From Schistosoma haematobium (Eukaryota > Platyhelminthes > Trematoda > Strigeidida > Schistosomatidae): 64,000 nucleotides of DNA. Shown here one piece after another: positions 36,765-47,600 of the stretch. Position numbers and translations under genes: made by a program. Below the pieces are notes generated by a model that ran no database searches, was not told the DNA's origin, and saw only the letters and a list, made by a program, of their open reading frames with translations. How positions within the stretch are numbered: position 1 is the first letter of the stretch; every line of letters starts with the position of its first letter. The DNA is taken from positions 31,727,809-31,791,808 of the forward strand of contig NC_067197.1 of the NCBI RefSeq assembly GCF_000699445.3. Reading direction: 5' to 3'.

Positions 36765-37410
36765 TTCTAATTCTGTTATATATTGGTTGTGTATGAAATT
36801 TGTTGAGTCGGCTTTCGGAGAACTTCAACGGAGCCTTCAGAGGCCCAAAAGGAGCCGAAGAGTCCTAGCCAATCAGAGCACGATGGAGCATTCTAGAATT
36901 CCAACGTGGCGTGCTACTATTATTCAGTATTTCGTTAACGGATTGGTCGGAATATGATGTTGATTTAACAAACGCTAACATCTATAAATACCCATGTCTT
37001 CTGTACAAAAACGAACCTTGGAGTAAAGTGTTTCTTCCATACTTTGCGTCTTCTTTCTGGTGTTCAGGTCGCTGTATAGTTCTAGGGTGTGGGTCATCGA
37101 AATAGCTTAGAAACGAATATAGCGTCCAAATCAACAAGACTTAACAAAATTGACGAAAGTATTTTCTGTTTCGTATCACTAATGTTTATGGAAAGTATAA
37201 TTTTTACTGGAGATGATTGATTTCCATTTGTACTGTCAAGTATTCCTTATTCCAACTTCTGGTTGATTACATCGATAATTACATGATTTATCTTAGTAGT
37301 GATTCTGTGTGTTTTATTGAACTCGGTCAACACAATTTAACTGAAACTGTGTAATTAACTTAGCAATCAGAATACACTATTTAGATATTTTAACTTACAT
37401 ACGAAATGTC
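36765..37410 (+). repeat. Dispersed repeat C, copy interrupted by solo LTR
   Basis: Inverted partner of 32071-32363. After removal of 36801-37151 the two copies have almost the same length (295 versus 293). Confidence 0.85.
36801..37146. mobile_element. Solo LTR, 346 bp
   Basis: Begins TGTTGAGTC and ends GACTTAACA, an imperfect 9-bp terminal inversion bounded by TG..CA. It is flanked by AAATT at 36796-36800 and 37147-37151. The uninterrupted copy of repeat C at 32071-32363 has only one AAATT there. TATAAATA at 36983-36990 suits an LTR promoter. No internal region or second LTR. The family is probably Ty3/gypsy (5-bp duplication); I cannot name it. Confidence 0.93.
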
Positions 37411-37413
37411 GCA

Positions 37414-39060
37414 CGATTAAATTTTAGAACATAGTTAATATACGGTTGTATAAATTCAATATTTCCAGGGTTCTTGTTTGCTTCTATAACATTGTCGTAT
37501 TCAAATTTGCTGTTAGTGCCTAGGCCATGACTCTATACCAAATTATTTTTCATCACGTATACTTAATAATATGAACACGTTTTTTATTATACTGTACATT
37601 AATCTTGTTGTCGATTACAAGCACAACTCTCCGACTGATGAATTTAATTGATTTACTTTATTCTATGTTCTTCATTATTAATTTTTTATTGGACAGGAAA
37701 GATTATCGATCTACATTGTGTATTTATCTTCTAAGTAGAATATGTTGATGAGAACGAGTAATTATCTTCTTTCAGTGTAGATATTTTAAAAATCATTCTA
37801 TAAATTAAACGATACATGCAAACAAGTTTTATTGACCTAATGACTGTTTATTAAATATTTAACTAACTGAAGTTAAACGTTTTCATGCTTAATGACACGT
37901 TATCTCTTCTGAAACGAATGGTTCTTTCATAATTGTTTTTTTTATATTTCTTTTGATTTGCTTTTCATTTTTATGATTTTCGAGAACTGTACATACGTTT
38001 CAATGTTGAAACGTTATCATTTTGACAATCATAATGTAGTTAGTTGCAATAAGTTTATGTAATGATTGTATAACTACGGAATTATTTATTGTTTTAGAAT
38101 TCATTATCTTATAGTTTATAATAACTGGATTTTAAATGTTTTCTCTTATTAAAGTATGTCTATCTTTATGTAATTAACCACAAATTACATAACATACCGG
38201 TAAATTATTTATGTAGGTTGATAGAAACTTTTCTATTGATAACCTAAATGTACTAAGTTATTTCTTTGATGAACTTTGATTCTCATACTTTAACATAACA
38301 TAATATTAAAACATTTAATTCAAATCAAATATTTCATATCTCTTCGTTGAGATACTGTCTCACTACTAACTGGCTACTTAGATCATGCTTTTCCTGAGTC
38401 CTTAGTCTCAAAGATGGTCATTTGTATGAACACGATTGTTTCCAAGGTTGTTGATGTGAATTCTTTCCTTTGTGATAAAAAATAATCTTCAACGTGTAAT
38501 ACAGAGTCAAATACTAGTGTATGTTTACGTGTGAACGTTTGGATGTTTTTTTATGTATTACTTAACTTTTATTTCATTTGATGAACTGAAATTCAACTAT
38601 ACACAAAATCCAAGTTTATTTCGTCAGATAAACACCCTAATAAGCTACTCGCTTATCTTACCGCTGGTATAACATAACATTTACTATAATTTTCTAGTTG
38701 TGAACGTAAATACACATAATTTTCATTTAGGCTACTATTTTGATTGCTATTCACTCATGGATGATCTAATTAGACAGGAAACCAAATGGTTCATTAGTTG
38801 AATGTAAGTTATTTACTGAAATAGGGAAATATATATACTACTGTTTTCTTACATGTAACTACTGTTGATATCATCGTTACAACTAGTAATGAATTAAACT
38901 AAGATATTTTTTATAAATAGTTCGAAAATTTCTATCCAGTAATCCAAGTTCACATGATAATAAATGAAATAACAATGAAAATTTCGGTGAGAACAATCCG
39001 CAATAGAAAATTAATATTGAAGTCTAAGTTATTCAGAATAGATTATAAAATTCAAATAAA
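37414..39060. other. No gene or recognised repeat
   Basis: Very AT-rich, no long open frame, no alignment to the window's repeat families. Confidence 0.4.
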
Positions 39061-39077
39061 TGATTGTAGTTAATATT

Positions 39078-39502
39078 AATAGTTGAGATCATGAGTTAAT
39101 TGAAGCTGGAAAACCACTGAAAACCTGGAATCACTGGACGGCCGTTTCGTCCTATTGTGGGACTCCTCAGCAGTGCACATCCATGATCCTGCCCCTCATG
39201 AGATTCGAACCCACGACATATCAGTCTCGCGAGCGAACGCTTAAACACTAAACCACTGAACCGGTATTCTATAGTGTCAATGTCTAACTTCAAACAATCC
39301 ACGAACATGAGTGACACATCCATCATTGTCTTCAGTGAGTTACTTTCTCACAACAGACCTGGTTGAACTCCACTGGTCACTACTCCTTACTAGAACTCCA
39401 CGAAATGCCTCTTGAAACCAGTCACTAATGAGCATATATTGATTCATATCAGGAGGGGTTTTGTGGATATTGTAGTGATTTCAATGGTTGAGATCATGAG
39501 TC
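39078..39502 (-). mobile_element. Best-preserved hammerhead-SINE, with target duplication and terminal redundancy
   Basis: Minus strand order: start TGACTCATGATCTCAACC (39485-39502), a segment ending in CCTCCTGATATGAATC, leader, tRNA-like head TTCAGTGGTTTAGTGTT and GGGTTCGAATC (39202-39212), intact hammerhead (39131-39176), tail TTCAATTAACTCATGATCTC. The final ~22 bases repeat the first ones, so the insert is slightly longer than one ~405-bp unit. Flanking ATTGTAGTTAAT at 39063 and 39503 looks like a target duplication. Pol III transcription from the internal A/B boxes is inferred. Confidence 0.88.
39131..39176 (-). ncRNA. Hammerhead ribozyme, all core residues and helices kept
   Basis: Minus strand, in order: GCACTG (helix I), CTGAGGA (core), GTCC, 7-nt loop, GGAC (helix II), GAAA (core), CGG-CCG (helix III), TC completing the GTC cleavage site, CAGTGA (helix I). 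Helix I has five pairs, helix II four, helix III three. The strand ends lie in helix I, so it is type I, as in Sm-alpha. Helix III is very short and may need a dimer for full activity. Confidence 0.85.
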
Positions 39503-39793
39503 AATTGTAGTTAATTTAACCAAACTACTTTCATATTAATTGTTCAGTTTTTTTACTAATTAAAGTAGTCGGTATGTTATCATGTCCATAATCATTTGAT
39601 TGAAATTTCGTTGGAATGACTATACCTCATATTTTGGCGTTTAGTACTTTTCATACTATTTAATATGGAAAATTGTCTTAAATCTATTTGAATCTTTCGA
39701 GAAATATCTAAAACCATTCACCTTCTAAATGTTGAAATTAAAAATAGTATTATATTTATTGCGAAATGAAACATAAAGTTAATATCATTATAG

Positions 39794-39867
39794 GGTTTGT
39801 GGAGATTATTAAGTTTTTAATTGAGATGATTGATGTTAGATCACTATTGAAAACTTGGAAGCACTTA
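39794..39867 (-). mobile_element. Hammerhead-SINE tail fragment
   Basis: GGGTTTGTGGAGATTATTAA, TTGATGTTAGATCACTATTG and AAACTTGGAAGCAC match the antisense 3' part plus the adjacent unit junction at 51728-51800. The match ends at the helix I strand. Confidence 0.65.
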
Positions 39868-40359
39868 ACTTAAAAATCAAATCAAATCTGAAGAAAATCA
39901 AGATATGTGAAGCAGAACATGTGAAACTCTGTTGATGATGACTTCCCATCTTATTTGTAAGTGTTTGTATTTTTCTATTGTTCATACTTAGAACTTTAAA
40001 TTATCAGTCCTTATTAATGTATGGATGTCTTCAGTGAACTGCCTTAGTATTACTATTCAATCAACAGCAATTGGTTTCACTGATGGCCAATATTCAACTT
40101 TAATTGTAAAAATAGTTTCATTTCATCTTTTCCTTTGAACTGATTTGAAAACATGTTCTTCAAGATTAAAGATTTATCATGATTTTATTCTATGAAGTTG
40201 ATATCACTTCATCTGTTACTTGATATGTGGATCAAATAATGTCTAGCATCCATATCATCAAAACAATCCTTTAATATACTGATTTGTTGAAACTACTGTT
40301 TTGTGGAATTTTGAATTTGACTTTCTTTTAAATTAAAATACAACATAAAGTACTTTACA

Positions 40360-40785
40360 AGCAAGAATGGGTAGTGGCTAGCAGCGGAATCCATGACGTG
40401 CGTTTCGTCCCATTTAGGACTTTCATCTGTATGTAGCTTCATTCTAGAGTTGATGTTCACTCTTGGGCTCGAACCCAGTACCGTTCGCTTCAAATGCCAT
40501 CGCGTTATACACTTAACTACTGAGTTGGTATTGTTTGCTTGAATCTTCTCTTCCCATTGATGTTTAGGACTACAATTGATCAGTCTCTTATTGGCAAATA
40601 GGAGGAAACGCGCATCCTGGATTCTACTGCTAGCCACTATCCATCTTTGCTTATAAATCTTTTGACTTAAGGCAATATCGAGGCAATACGCACAATATGC
40701 GCATATGCCAATAAGAGACTGATAAACTTCAGTTCTAAACAACAATGGAAAGATACAAGCAAACAATATCAAATGAATTAAAGTA
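40360..40785. mobile_element. Sm-alpha-like tandem junction plus fold-back
   Basis: 40370-40527 is a minus copy (hammerhead reversed at about 40405-40440, reversed head to TACTGAGTTGG). It continues directly into another reversed tail (TTGCTTGAATCTTCTCTTCC, 40528-40600), the order expected of two tandem units. At about 40600 it flips into a plus copy: GAAACGCGCATCCTGGATTC, CTGCTAGCCACTATCCATC and full tail to about 40785. The 159-codon minus open frame is a by-product. Confidence 0.85.
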
Positions 40786-41594
40786 CCTTAATTTGCTTTT
40801 TTATAATTTGATCATAGATTTATAAACACACCTAAATAACCTTGAAAGTTGGAAAAATATTAACCTTGATCCCACCTATGGTGATTTATTTCATAGAATG
40901 ACAATAGAATGTAGATGGATGCTTCTTAAAAGAAAATAATGGGAATATTTCTCTAAAGCTTATCGATTGAAAAAAGAAACAAACAAGCAAAGTAATCTTA
41001 ATAAATTTTAATTTTGCCATAAAGAAGTAATTGTCTATATGTGGGCATAATTGTGATTGATGTTAAAAAGCATAAGAAATAAGTGTCATATGGCTTTCTT
41101 TGAAACAATTTTTAAACTTATCGACTTGAAGTATTTATCGCAGTGAACGTAATTAATTAGACATAAGTTGGGAGAACTGTATGCACCATACTAGTACTTC
41201 TTATTAGTGTACACCATATTTTTGACAGATCTGTATGTTATGATGTATTCGAACTAGAAACTAGCATTGATTATTGGTTGTTTATATAGAAATAAATTTT
41301 ATATTTTTAACGCTTTATTGTTAAATTAAGTAACTAAGAATAAAAAATAACAGATTCAATAATATTTATCTGTATAGATGAGAGTTAATGAGGCAGTACA
41401 ATGAAAAATCATGATACGGGAAAAAAATATTAAGTTGCAAAATATTTATCATCCATAAGGATATTAGTTGCAAGATACAATGAATCAAGACAATTTTAAG
41501 TCCTCTATAATACATCCACTAATTAAACCGCTCCATACTGACAATTAAAGTAATCATATCCAAGTGTAGGGATCTGAATTTCAAGATCACCAAA

Positions 41595-43845
41595 ACTTAC
41601 TGACTAACTTACGCCTGATATCCCTCGTGGAGTAAAGGTCACTGATCCAGATTCTCAAACAACCAAGTCCTGATCTCTTCTTTCTAATTGCTGAGTCATA
41701 TGCGAAGTCCAAATCTTCTAGTTTCATTCCAGATATTCATTGTATACAGGAGTTACCTATCATAATCCAGTCGACCACTAGAAGAAATCGAAAAGGTGAG
41801 GGTGAGCATTCTTTTCTGACACTCGTCTTCATATGAAACGCATATGTGAGCTGTCCTTCCTTCACTGCTTTTCAGTGTAGTCCACGTATGAATTCCGTAT
41901 GATGTTAACGATCTCGGATACTCTACAGTGTCAAATAGGGTTCCATCAGATTCTCCCACCCAAACTATCAACTGCTTTCTCATATTTAAGGAAGCCGATG
42001 CATAGTGATAAGTTCCATTCACTTGATCGTTCAACAATGATCCGTGGTGTCGCATTTCAGTCTGTAGACGATCAATCTTTACGGAATCCGGTCTGTTGAT
42101 CTAGAGGTTGAGCCTCTTCTGAATCCTTCATCTCGTTCAACAACCTCTGTTATAAACCTTTTCTGGTACCGACGGTAGTGTGATGCGTCTGTAGTTTTCA
42201 CATCTACTAAAATCTCATTTCTTTGGTATCTTGATAAGATATCTCTGATTCCAATATCTCGCCACTTGCTCTTCGTCCAAAAACTTTCTGAAATGATTGT
42301 GGAGCTCAATTGAGCATTCGTCTGTGTCTGGCTTGATTGATTCAGCTGTTATTTTGTCTGGTCCAGTTCTTTTGCCACTGTTCATTTATCTTACAGTGAT
42401 GCCTATTTCTTTGATTATTGATGGGTTAATAGCTGCAAAAAGGTCTGGGCGTACTGCCTCAATTTCAAGTGTGTTTAGTGACTCTGGTTTATTTAAGAGT
42501 TACTCGAATTGCTCTAACCACCTATTTCAGTGACTGGGTTGCCATGTTTGTTCCTGACTGGCCACTCTGCTTAACCGTATTTTCCCTCTAGAGTTTTTGA
42601 CATATCATTTGCTTGCCTCATATCTCCTTCTCTTGCAACGTTTTCCGCTCTCATTGCTAGGTCTTCCACATATTTCTGCATGTTATACTTTATGCTCCTC
42701 TTCACTCTGTTGTTTGCTTCTCTGCTCTTGATCGACTGTTGTTATTTATTATCTTCTTGCTTTCCCTTTCTTGAATCCACTAGAGGATTTTGAAACAGAT
42801 CCATTCCTCATGAAGATGTATCTTGAGGCCCGAAACCTACTATCGCGTAGAAGATATTGCTTCTCTTATCTCTTTCCAGTTGCTCTCCATGGTAGTTTCC
42901 TCTTCGCTGAGTAGATTTTGTAAAGCTTGAGTTTTTGACAGCGTCTTGAAGGAAGGTTGTATGAGACTTTTGTAATGTTGTTTCTTCAGCTGTCCAGTGG
43001 TTCTTTACCTTCAGTTTCATATTGGCCACAACCATGTCGTGATGTAAAGCCATGCCAGCTCCTATATTTATTCTCACACGTCCATAGATCTTCTGAAATT
43101 TTTATTGGTAGAAATATGGTCAATTTGGTTCTCCATAGTTTTATCCGATGAGACACATGTAGCTTTGTGTATGCGGTTGTGTTGGAACATAGTTTTAACT
43201 GTAACCATTTTGTTGAAGGCACGTAAATTTTCAAATCTCATTATTCTCGTCCCTTTCTCCCAGTCAATTTCATCCAATTGTATCTTCATAAGTGGTGTTG
43301 TAAATTCCTACCGTGGAGTTTGAACCACCTATCTAGATGTTCAGAACTTCTCCGTCGCTCATCAGGCTCATCTTCATCGTCTTCACTGCTATCATTGGTG
43401 GGCGCATAGTACTGCATAACATTTATTGTGATCCTCTATTTACTTGTTTTGAAAGACGCTTCTCATCCTATAAGTACATTTCGTGCTTCTTTGGACAGCA
43501 TCAATGAGAATCATTGTGTGTGCGAAGCATTTCCTTCTTCTTGACCAGAGTACAACAGCATTTCTCTTGGATCTAATCTTTTCTGTCCAGCTTGGGTTCA
43601 ATGGTTTTCACCTGTTTTGAGCACCACCAAGTTGTGTCGTTTCGTTTCCACAGATATTTGATTGGTCCTATCGGTCTTGTCCGAACATTTCATGTACCTA
43701 TGATGAGTGCTGTCCTAGTTGTGAGAGAATACACCAACCTAGTGACTTCCAAATATTTTGCCTTCACAATAAAGCATCATAATTCGTCCAAACGAAAATG
43801 CTTCAACTCCCAGGTCAGATTCTGAATGATTTAACTGATTTTTTT
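41595..43845 (-). pseudogene. RTE copy, minus strand, internally deleted and decayed
   Basis: Read on the minus strand it follows the 46 kb element from its leader (GACCTGGGAGTTGAAGCATT, about 43800) through the endonuclease region (CATGAAATGTTCGGACAAGA; CACTATGCGCCCACCAATGATAGC-like block near 43400) and much of the reverse transcriptase, to GAAGATTTGGACTTCGCATA near 41715, which corresponds to the DLDFADD motif. It then jumps to the last ~70 bases (AGTGACCTTTACTCCACGAG) and a TAAGTTAGTCAGT tail. About 700 bases between FADD and the tail are gone. Many stops and frameshifts; no product. All short open frames here are its debris. Confidence 0.88.
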
Positions 43846-44099
43846 CTGATTAGTGTTTTTTTTAGAAAATCTGTTTTTGACAGGATGCGTTTGATGACCC
43901 CATGTTCAACACCTCTCCTTTATTTGAGAATGGAATCGATAGTAACACCAAAAGGGTCACATGCTATGTTCAAAACAAAGGTTTCACTATATATAAAATT
44001 TAGCTTGATAAGTTTCTACATTTATACACTTCTTTTGCTCAATAAACACAAATTTCAATTGTTGAAGTTGGAGAAGAGAATTTTTCTAAGATTTTAACA

Positions 44100-44780
44100 T
44101 GAACAAATAAATAATCGTTTAATTGAAAGTCTCAAATCACTATCAAAACACTGATATCATGTATAGTATACATTCACTTACATAGAGTAGTTAATATCTT
44201 CAAAATGTTTCTGGATTGTTTATACTTTAAACAGTAAATGATCTTGTGTATACAAATTAAGCGTTACCAGTTTTACTATCCATTTTAATTAAACACTCAA
44301 ACTTATAATCTTTTATGTCAATTATTATTAGATTCAAATGTAAATGTTGAGTAGTTTCGCGATTTGTATCATTATAGGTTCGTTTTTGTTCGTATCATAG
44401 TAGATATTTTGAGATAGAGAATAATATTTCACTTGTATCAGCCAATATAATTTAAGTGATAAAATATTCAGTTCAACTAAACCACACATTAGGTTTAGAT
44501 AGAAATAGTCGGAAAGGATAGTACCTTAAATAGCAATAAACTACACGTCATCCAAAACAATTATAGTTTCTGAGTTTGCAACTGATTCAATATATGGACA
44601 AATTCAATAACAACAGCTTTTTATATCTAAACATCATTGAATAAAATATAAATAAAATCTGTCAGTAAGGAAGTAATTAATTGAATATGTTGCATTCTAT
44701 ATCTAAGCAAAGTGATTCATAACACAAGTTTAACAGTTTTCTTATCACTAAAATAGTATTTTTCTAGAGTTTACATTACA
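44100..44780. other. No supported feature
   Basis: AT-rich, no long open frame or repeat match. Confidence 0.4.
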
Positions 44781-44784
44781 AGCT

Positions 44785-45058
44785 GGTCTATGTTAGAAAA
44801 CCAGTGAAAACTTAGAATCGCCGAACATTCTTAATACAGGACTCTTCAGCAGTGAGCATCTATGACCCCATCACCAGGGATCGAACTCAGCACCTTCCGT
44901 TTCACTCGAAAATGCTTAACCTATAAACCACTGATCTAGAATCTAATGGTGTATAAGTACAAATCAAACCAATCAGAGATTTTGCACGACCTTTTTTCTT
45001 ACACTTGACAAGGCTCAACTCCGCTAGTCACGGCTTATTATTAAACCGGTCTCTATCC
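44785..45058 (-). mobile_element. Hammerhead-SINE, decayed
   Basis: Minus strand: ACAAGGCTCAACTCCGCTAG region reversed, head with GATCAGTGGTTTATAGGTTA and GAGTTCGATCCC, then a ruined hammerhead (CTGAAGAGTCC, no GGAC/GAAA) and tail. Confidence 0.75.
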
Positions 45059-45552
45059 CGAAGTACGAATAATCTATACTTACTTCAGTTTTTACGCATC
45101 TGATTACCAATTTGTCTATCATTTTTTGTATGTTTCCTAATGATTATATTCAATCTTTCACTTGATAATCAGCAACTTTCCTATTTTATCAATGAAAAGT
45201 TATACTTGTTAAATTAATTCTATCATTTGGATAAATTGAATTACAAATGTTTGGTGATATAATATATAAATTTCTAGTATATTTGTATTAAACAGAAATT
45301 TAACCATTGACTAGTTTTGTTTAATTGATGTAAATTTATGTTCTAAGTGCAATAATGATCAATGGAAATATGAATCATAACAGTACAATCAATAAGTGAC
45401 TTGAGTCATTTTCATTTACCATAATCTCTATGTTATCGATAATCAATTTGATTAGATAATCCTTATATCTGACATAAAAATGAACAAAATGGGGGGGATA
45501 GTAATCTTATGGATAATGTATAAGAATTTATTCGATTTGAGGATAACTTTCA

Positions 45553-45635
45553 GTATCCAGCTGGATTATCCAAAAAGCCACTGAAAACCACTAAGCGTTG
45601 GACAGTGATTTTACATTAGTTTGAAACTTACTATC
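45553..45635 (-). mobile_element. Hammerhead-SINE tail trace
   Basis: CCAGCTGGATTATCC, GCCACTGAAAACC, AAGCGTTGGACAGTGATTTT keep the spacing of the antisense tail. Weak. Confidence 0.4.
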
Positions 45636-45639
45636 AGTC

Positions 45640-46385
45640 ATATCTTTTGGTTTATTTATCCAACTCAGTTGTCTAATGTGAACTAACGAGATACCATAAT
45701 CTACGAAAAAATAGCTGTACAATGTACCCTGATTGACATTGATTCTCTAGCTGAAATTTGTCTGTCACAAAAATAAACTTAAAATTGTTTCTTTTTTAGT
45801 TGTTACACAAAATTAACTTCGACCTTTCCTACTTAATCTGTGTATTCCAAAGCCGACAGAGATAATAATTTCAGACGTGAACGTTTAAATCAACACAATA
45901 ATTCTCTTTTGATATAGCACTCAGTTTTAAAGGATGAATCGTGATAAATAAACAAAATGATGGAGTGAGGTTTGTTCATTATGAGAATTGAGAATTTAAT
46001 GCGTTGGAATGATGTTTATACGAAAGAAAGTCCAAACAAACATGAATTTCACTGTCGAAGCGAATTTTTTAATCTCAATTGAACCACCTTAAGACTACAT
46101 CAAAGCAAATGGTACGCTTTGCGGAATGAATATACGTATATGAACATATGTTTTCCCTTCATCGGATGCGCTTTTTACTGAAGATACTTCTTCATGAAAC
46201 CAAATATGATATTTATTGTTTATATCTAATCTCTAAGTGGTTTTAACTACCATTTTTTTTAATTTCAGTTAACAATACTGAGGGTAATTTTATTACGTTC
46301 AAAATAAATTTCTAACTAACGTCATTTCACGATATTAACTATGAAATCGAAAAACTCTCCATAAATCAGTGCAATAATTTATCAT
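45640..46385. other. No supported feature before the RTE element
   Basis: AT-rich with no open frame or repeat match. Confidence 0.4.
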
Positions 46386-46585
46386 CTGCTCATCTGCTCA
46401 TCCGCCTGTAGCTCTTCTAGAGTTACTGCCGGTCCCAAGCCCGGGTAAAGGAGGAGGGTTGGGCATGGGGTTAGCGTCCCCATCCCGTAGAAAACTAACT
46501 CGCTAAAAAAACGCTTACCAGAAAAAATAATTCAAACCATTTTAACTCTGCCCTGAGAGTTAGAAGGTCTTCATTTAGAAGAATT

Positions 46586-47371
46586 ATGACGCTTCATGGT
46601 GAAAGCCGAATTCCTTCGGAAGCCACGAGGCCGATGCCCCTTCTAACAACCAGAGCAAAAATTTTTATAGGTACATGGAACGTTAGAACAATGTGGGAAA
46701 CCGGGAAGACCAGCCAAATAGCAACGGAAATGAGGAGATACAACTTGGCAGTACTGGGAATCAGCGAAACCCACTGGACCCAAGCTGGACAGAAAAGGCT
46801 AGCTACGGGAGAGATGCTGCTATACTCCGGTCACGAAGAGGAAAATGCTCCACACACACAGGGAGTTGCTCTAATGCTGTCCGAAGTAGCACGAAATGCA
46901 CTTGTAGGATGGGAATCCCACGGATCCAGAATCATCAAAGCATCATTCAAAACAAAGAAGGAGGGGATCTTAATGAATATTATCCAATGTTATGCACCCA
47001 CCAATGATAGCAACGACGACATTAAAGATCAATTCTACGAGCGGCTGCAGTCAATCATAGAGAAATGCTCAACAAAGGACCTCACCATTCTGATGGGAGA
47101 TCTAAATGCCAAGGTCGGAATAGACAACACTGGATATGAAGATATTATGGGACGACATGGACTGGGAGAGAGGAACGAAAATGGAGAAAGATTTGCAAAT
47201 TTGTGTGCATTCAACAAATTAGTCATAGGAGGCACAATATTTCCACACAAACGTATACACAAGGCTACATGGATCTCACCGGACCACACTACAGAGAACC
47301 AGATAGACCATATTTGCATCAAAAAAATTCCGAAGGACAATGGAAGATGTGAGAACCAGGAGAGGAGCTGA
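46586..47371 (+). pseudogene. RTE ORF, apurinic endonuclease domain
   Basis: Open frame of 261 codons. Endonuclease/exonuclease/phosphatase motifs in order: GTWNVRTM (near residue 30), ISETHWT (near 59), YAPTND (near 134), MGDLNAKVG (near 165), ENQIDH (near 242). The last catalytic block, SDHH, lies just beyond in another frame (47340-47582). The enzyme nicks target DNA to prime reverse transcription. The frame is lost at a run of seven A at 47321-47328, the likely slip site; the ATG at 46586 is the first in-frame methionine but the native start may differ. Confidence 0.9.
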
Positions 47372-47582
47372 CGTAGCTTCAGATCACCACCTAGTTGTAG
47401 CCAATTTAAAACTGAAGCTAAAAAAGAACTGGACAAGTGGACAAACAGCAATACAAAGGTTCAATACAGTTTTCCTTCGAGATACTGACAAACTCAATGA
47501 ATTCAAGATAGCTCTCAACAACAGATTCCAAGCCTTTCAAGATCTACTGAAGGAAGAAGAAACTACCATGGAGGACAACTGA
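47340..47582 (+). pseudogene. RTE ORF, end of endonuclease and linker (shifted frame)
   Basis: Continues the polyprotein in the frame of the reverse transcriptase: ASDHHLVVANLKLKLKKNW holds the final catalytic aspartate and histidine of the endonuclease. It ends at a TGA (47580-47582) in a context where the frame simply continues ([16 protein letters not shown] follows), consistent with a TGG-to-TGA change. Confidence 0.88.
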
Positions 47583-47600
47583 AAAGGCATCAAAGAAACA

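Noticed and set aside
40293..40772. 159-codon minus-strand frame
   Set aside because: Falls wholly in Sm-alpha-like repeats in two orientations; chance frame.
41753..43323. Many 60-100 codon frames on both strands
   Set aside because: All are pieces or shadows of one decayed minus-strand RTE copy.
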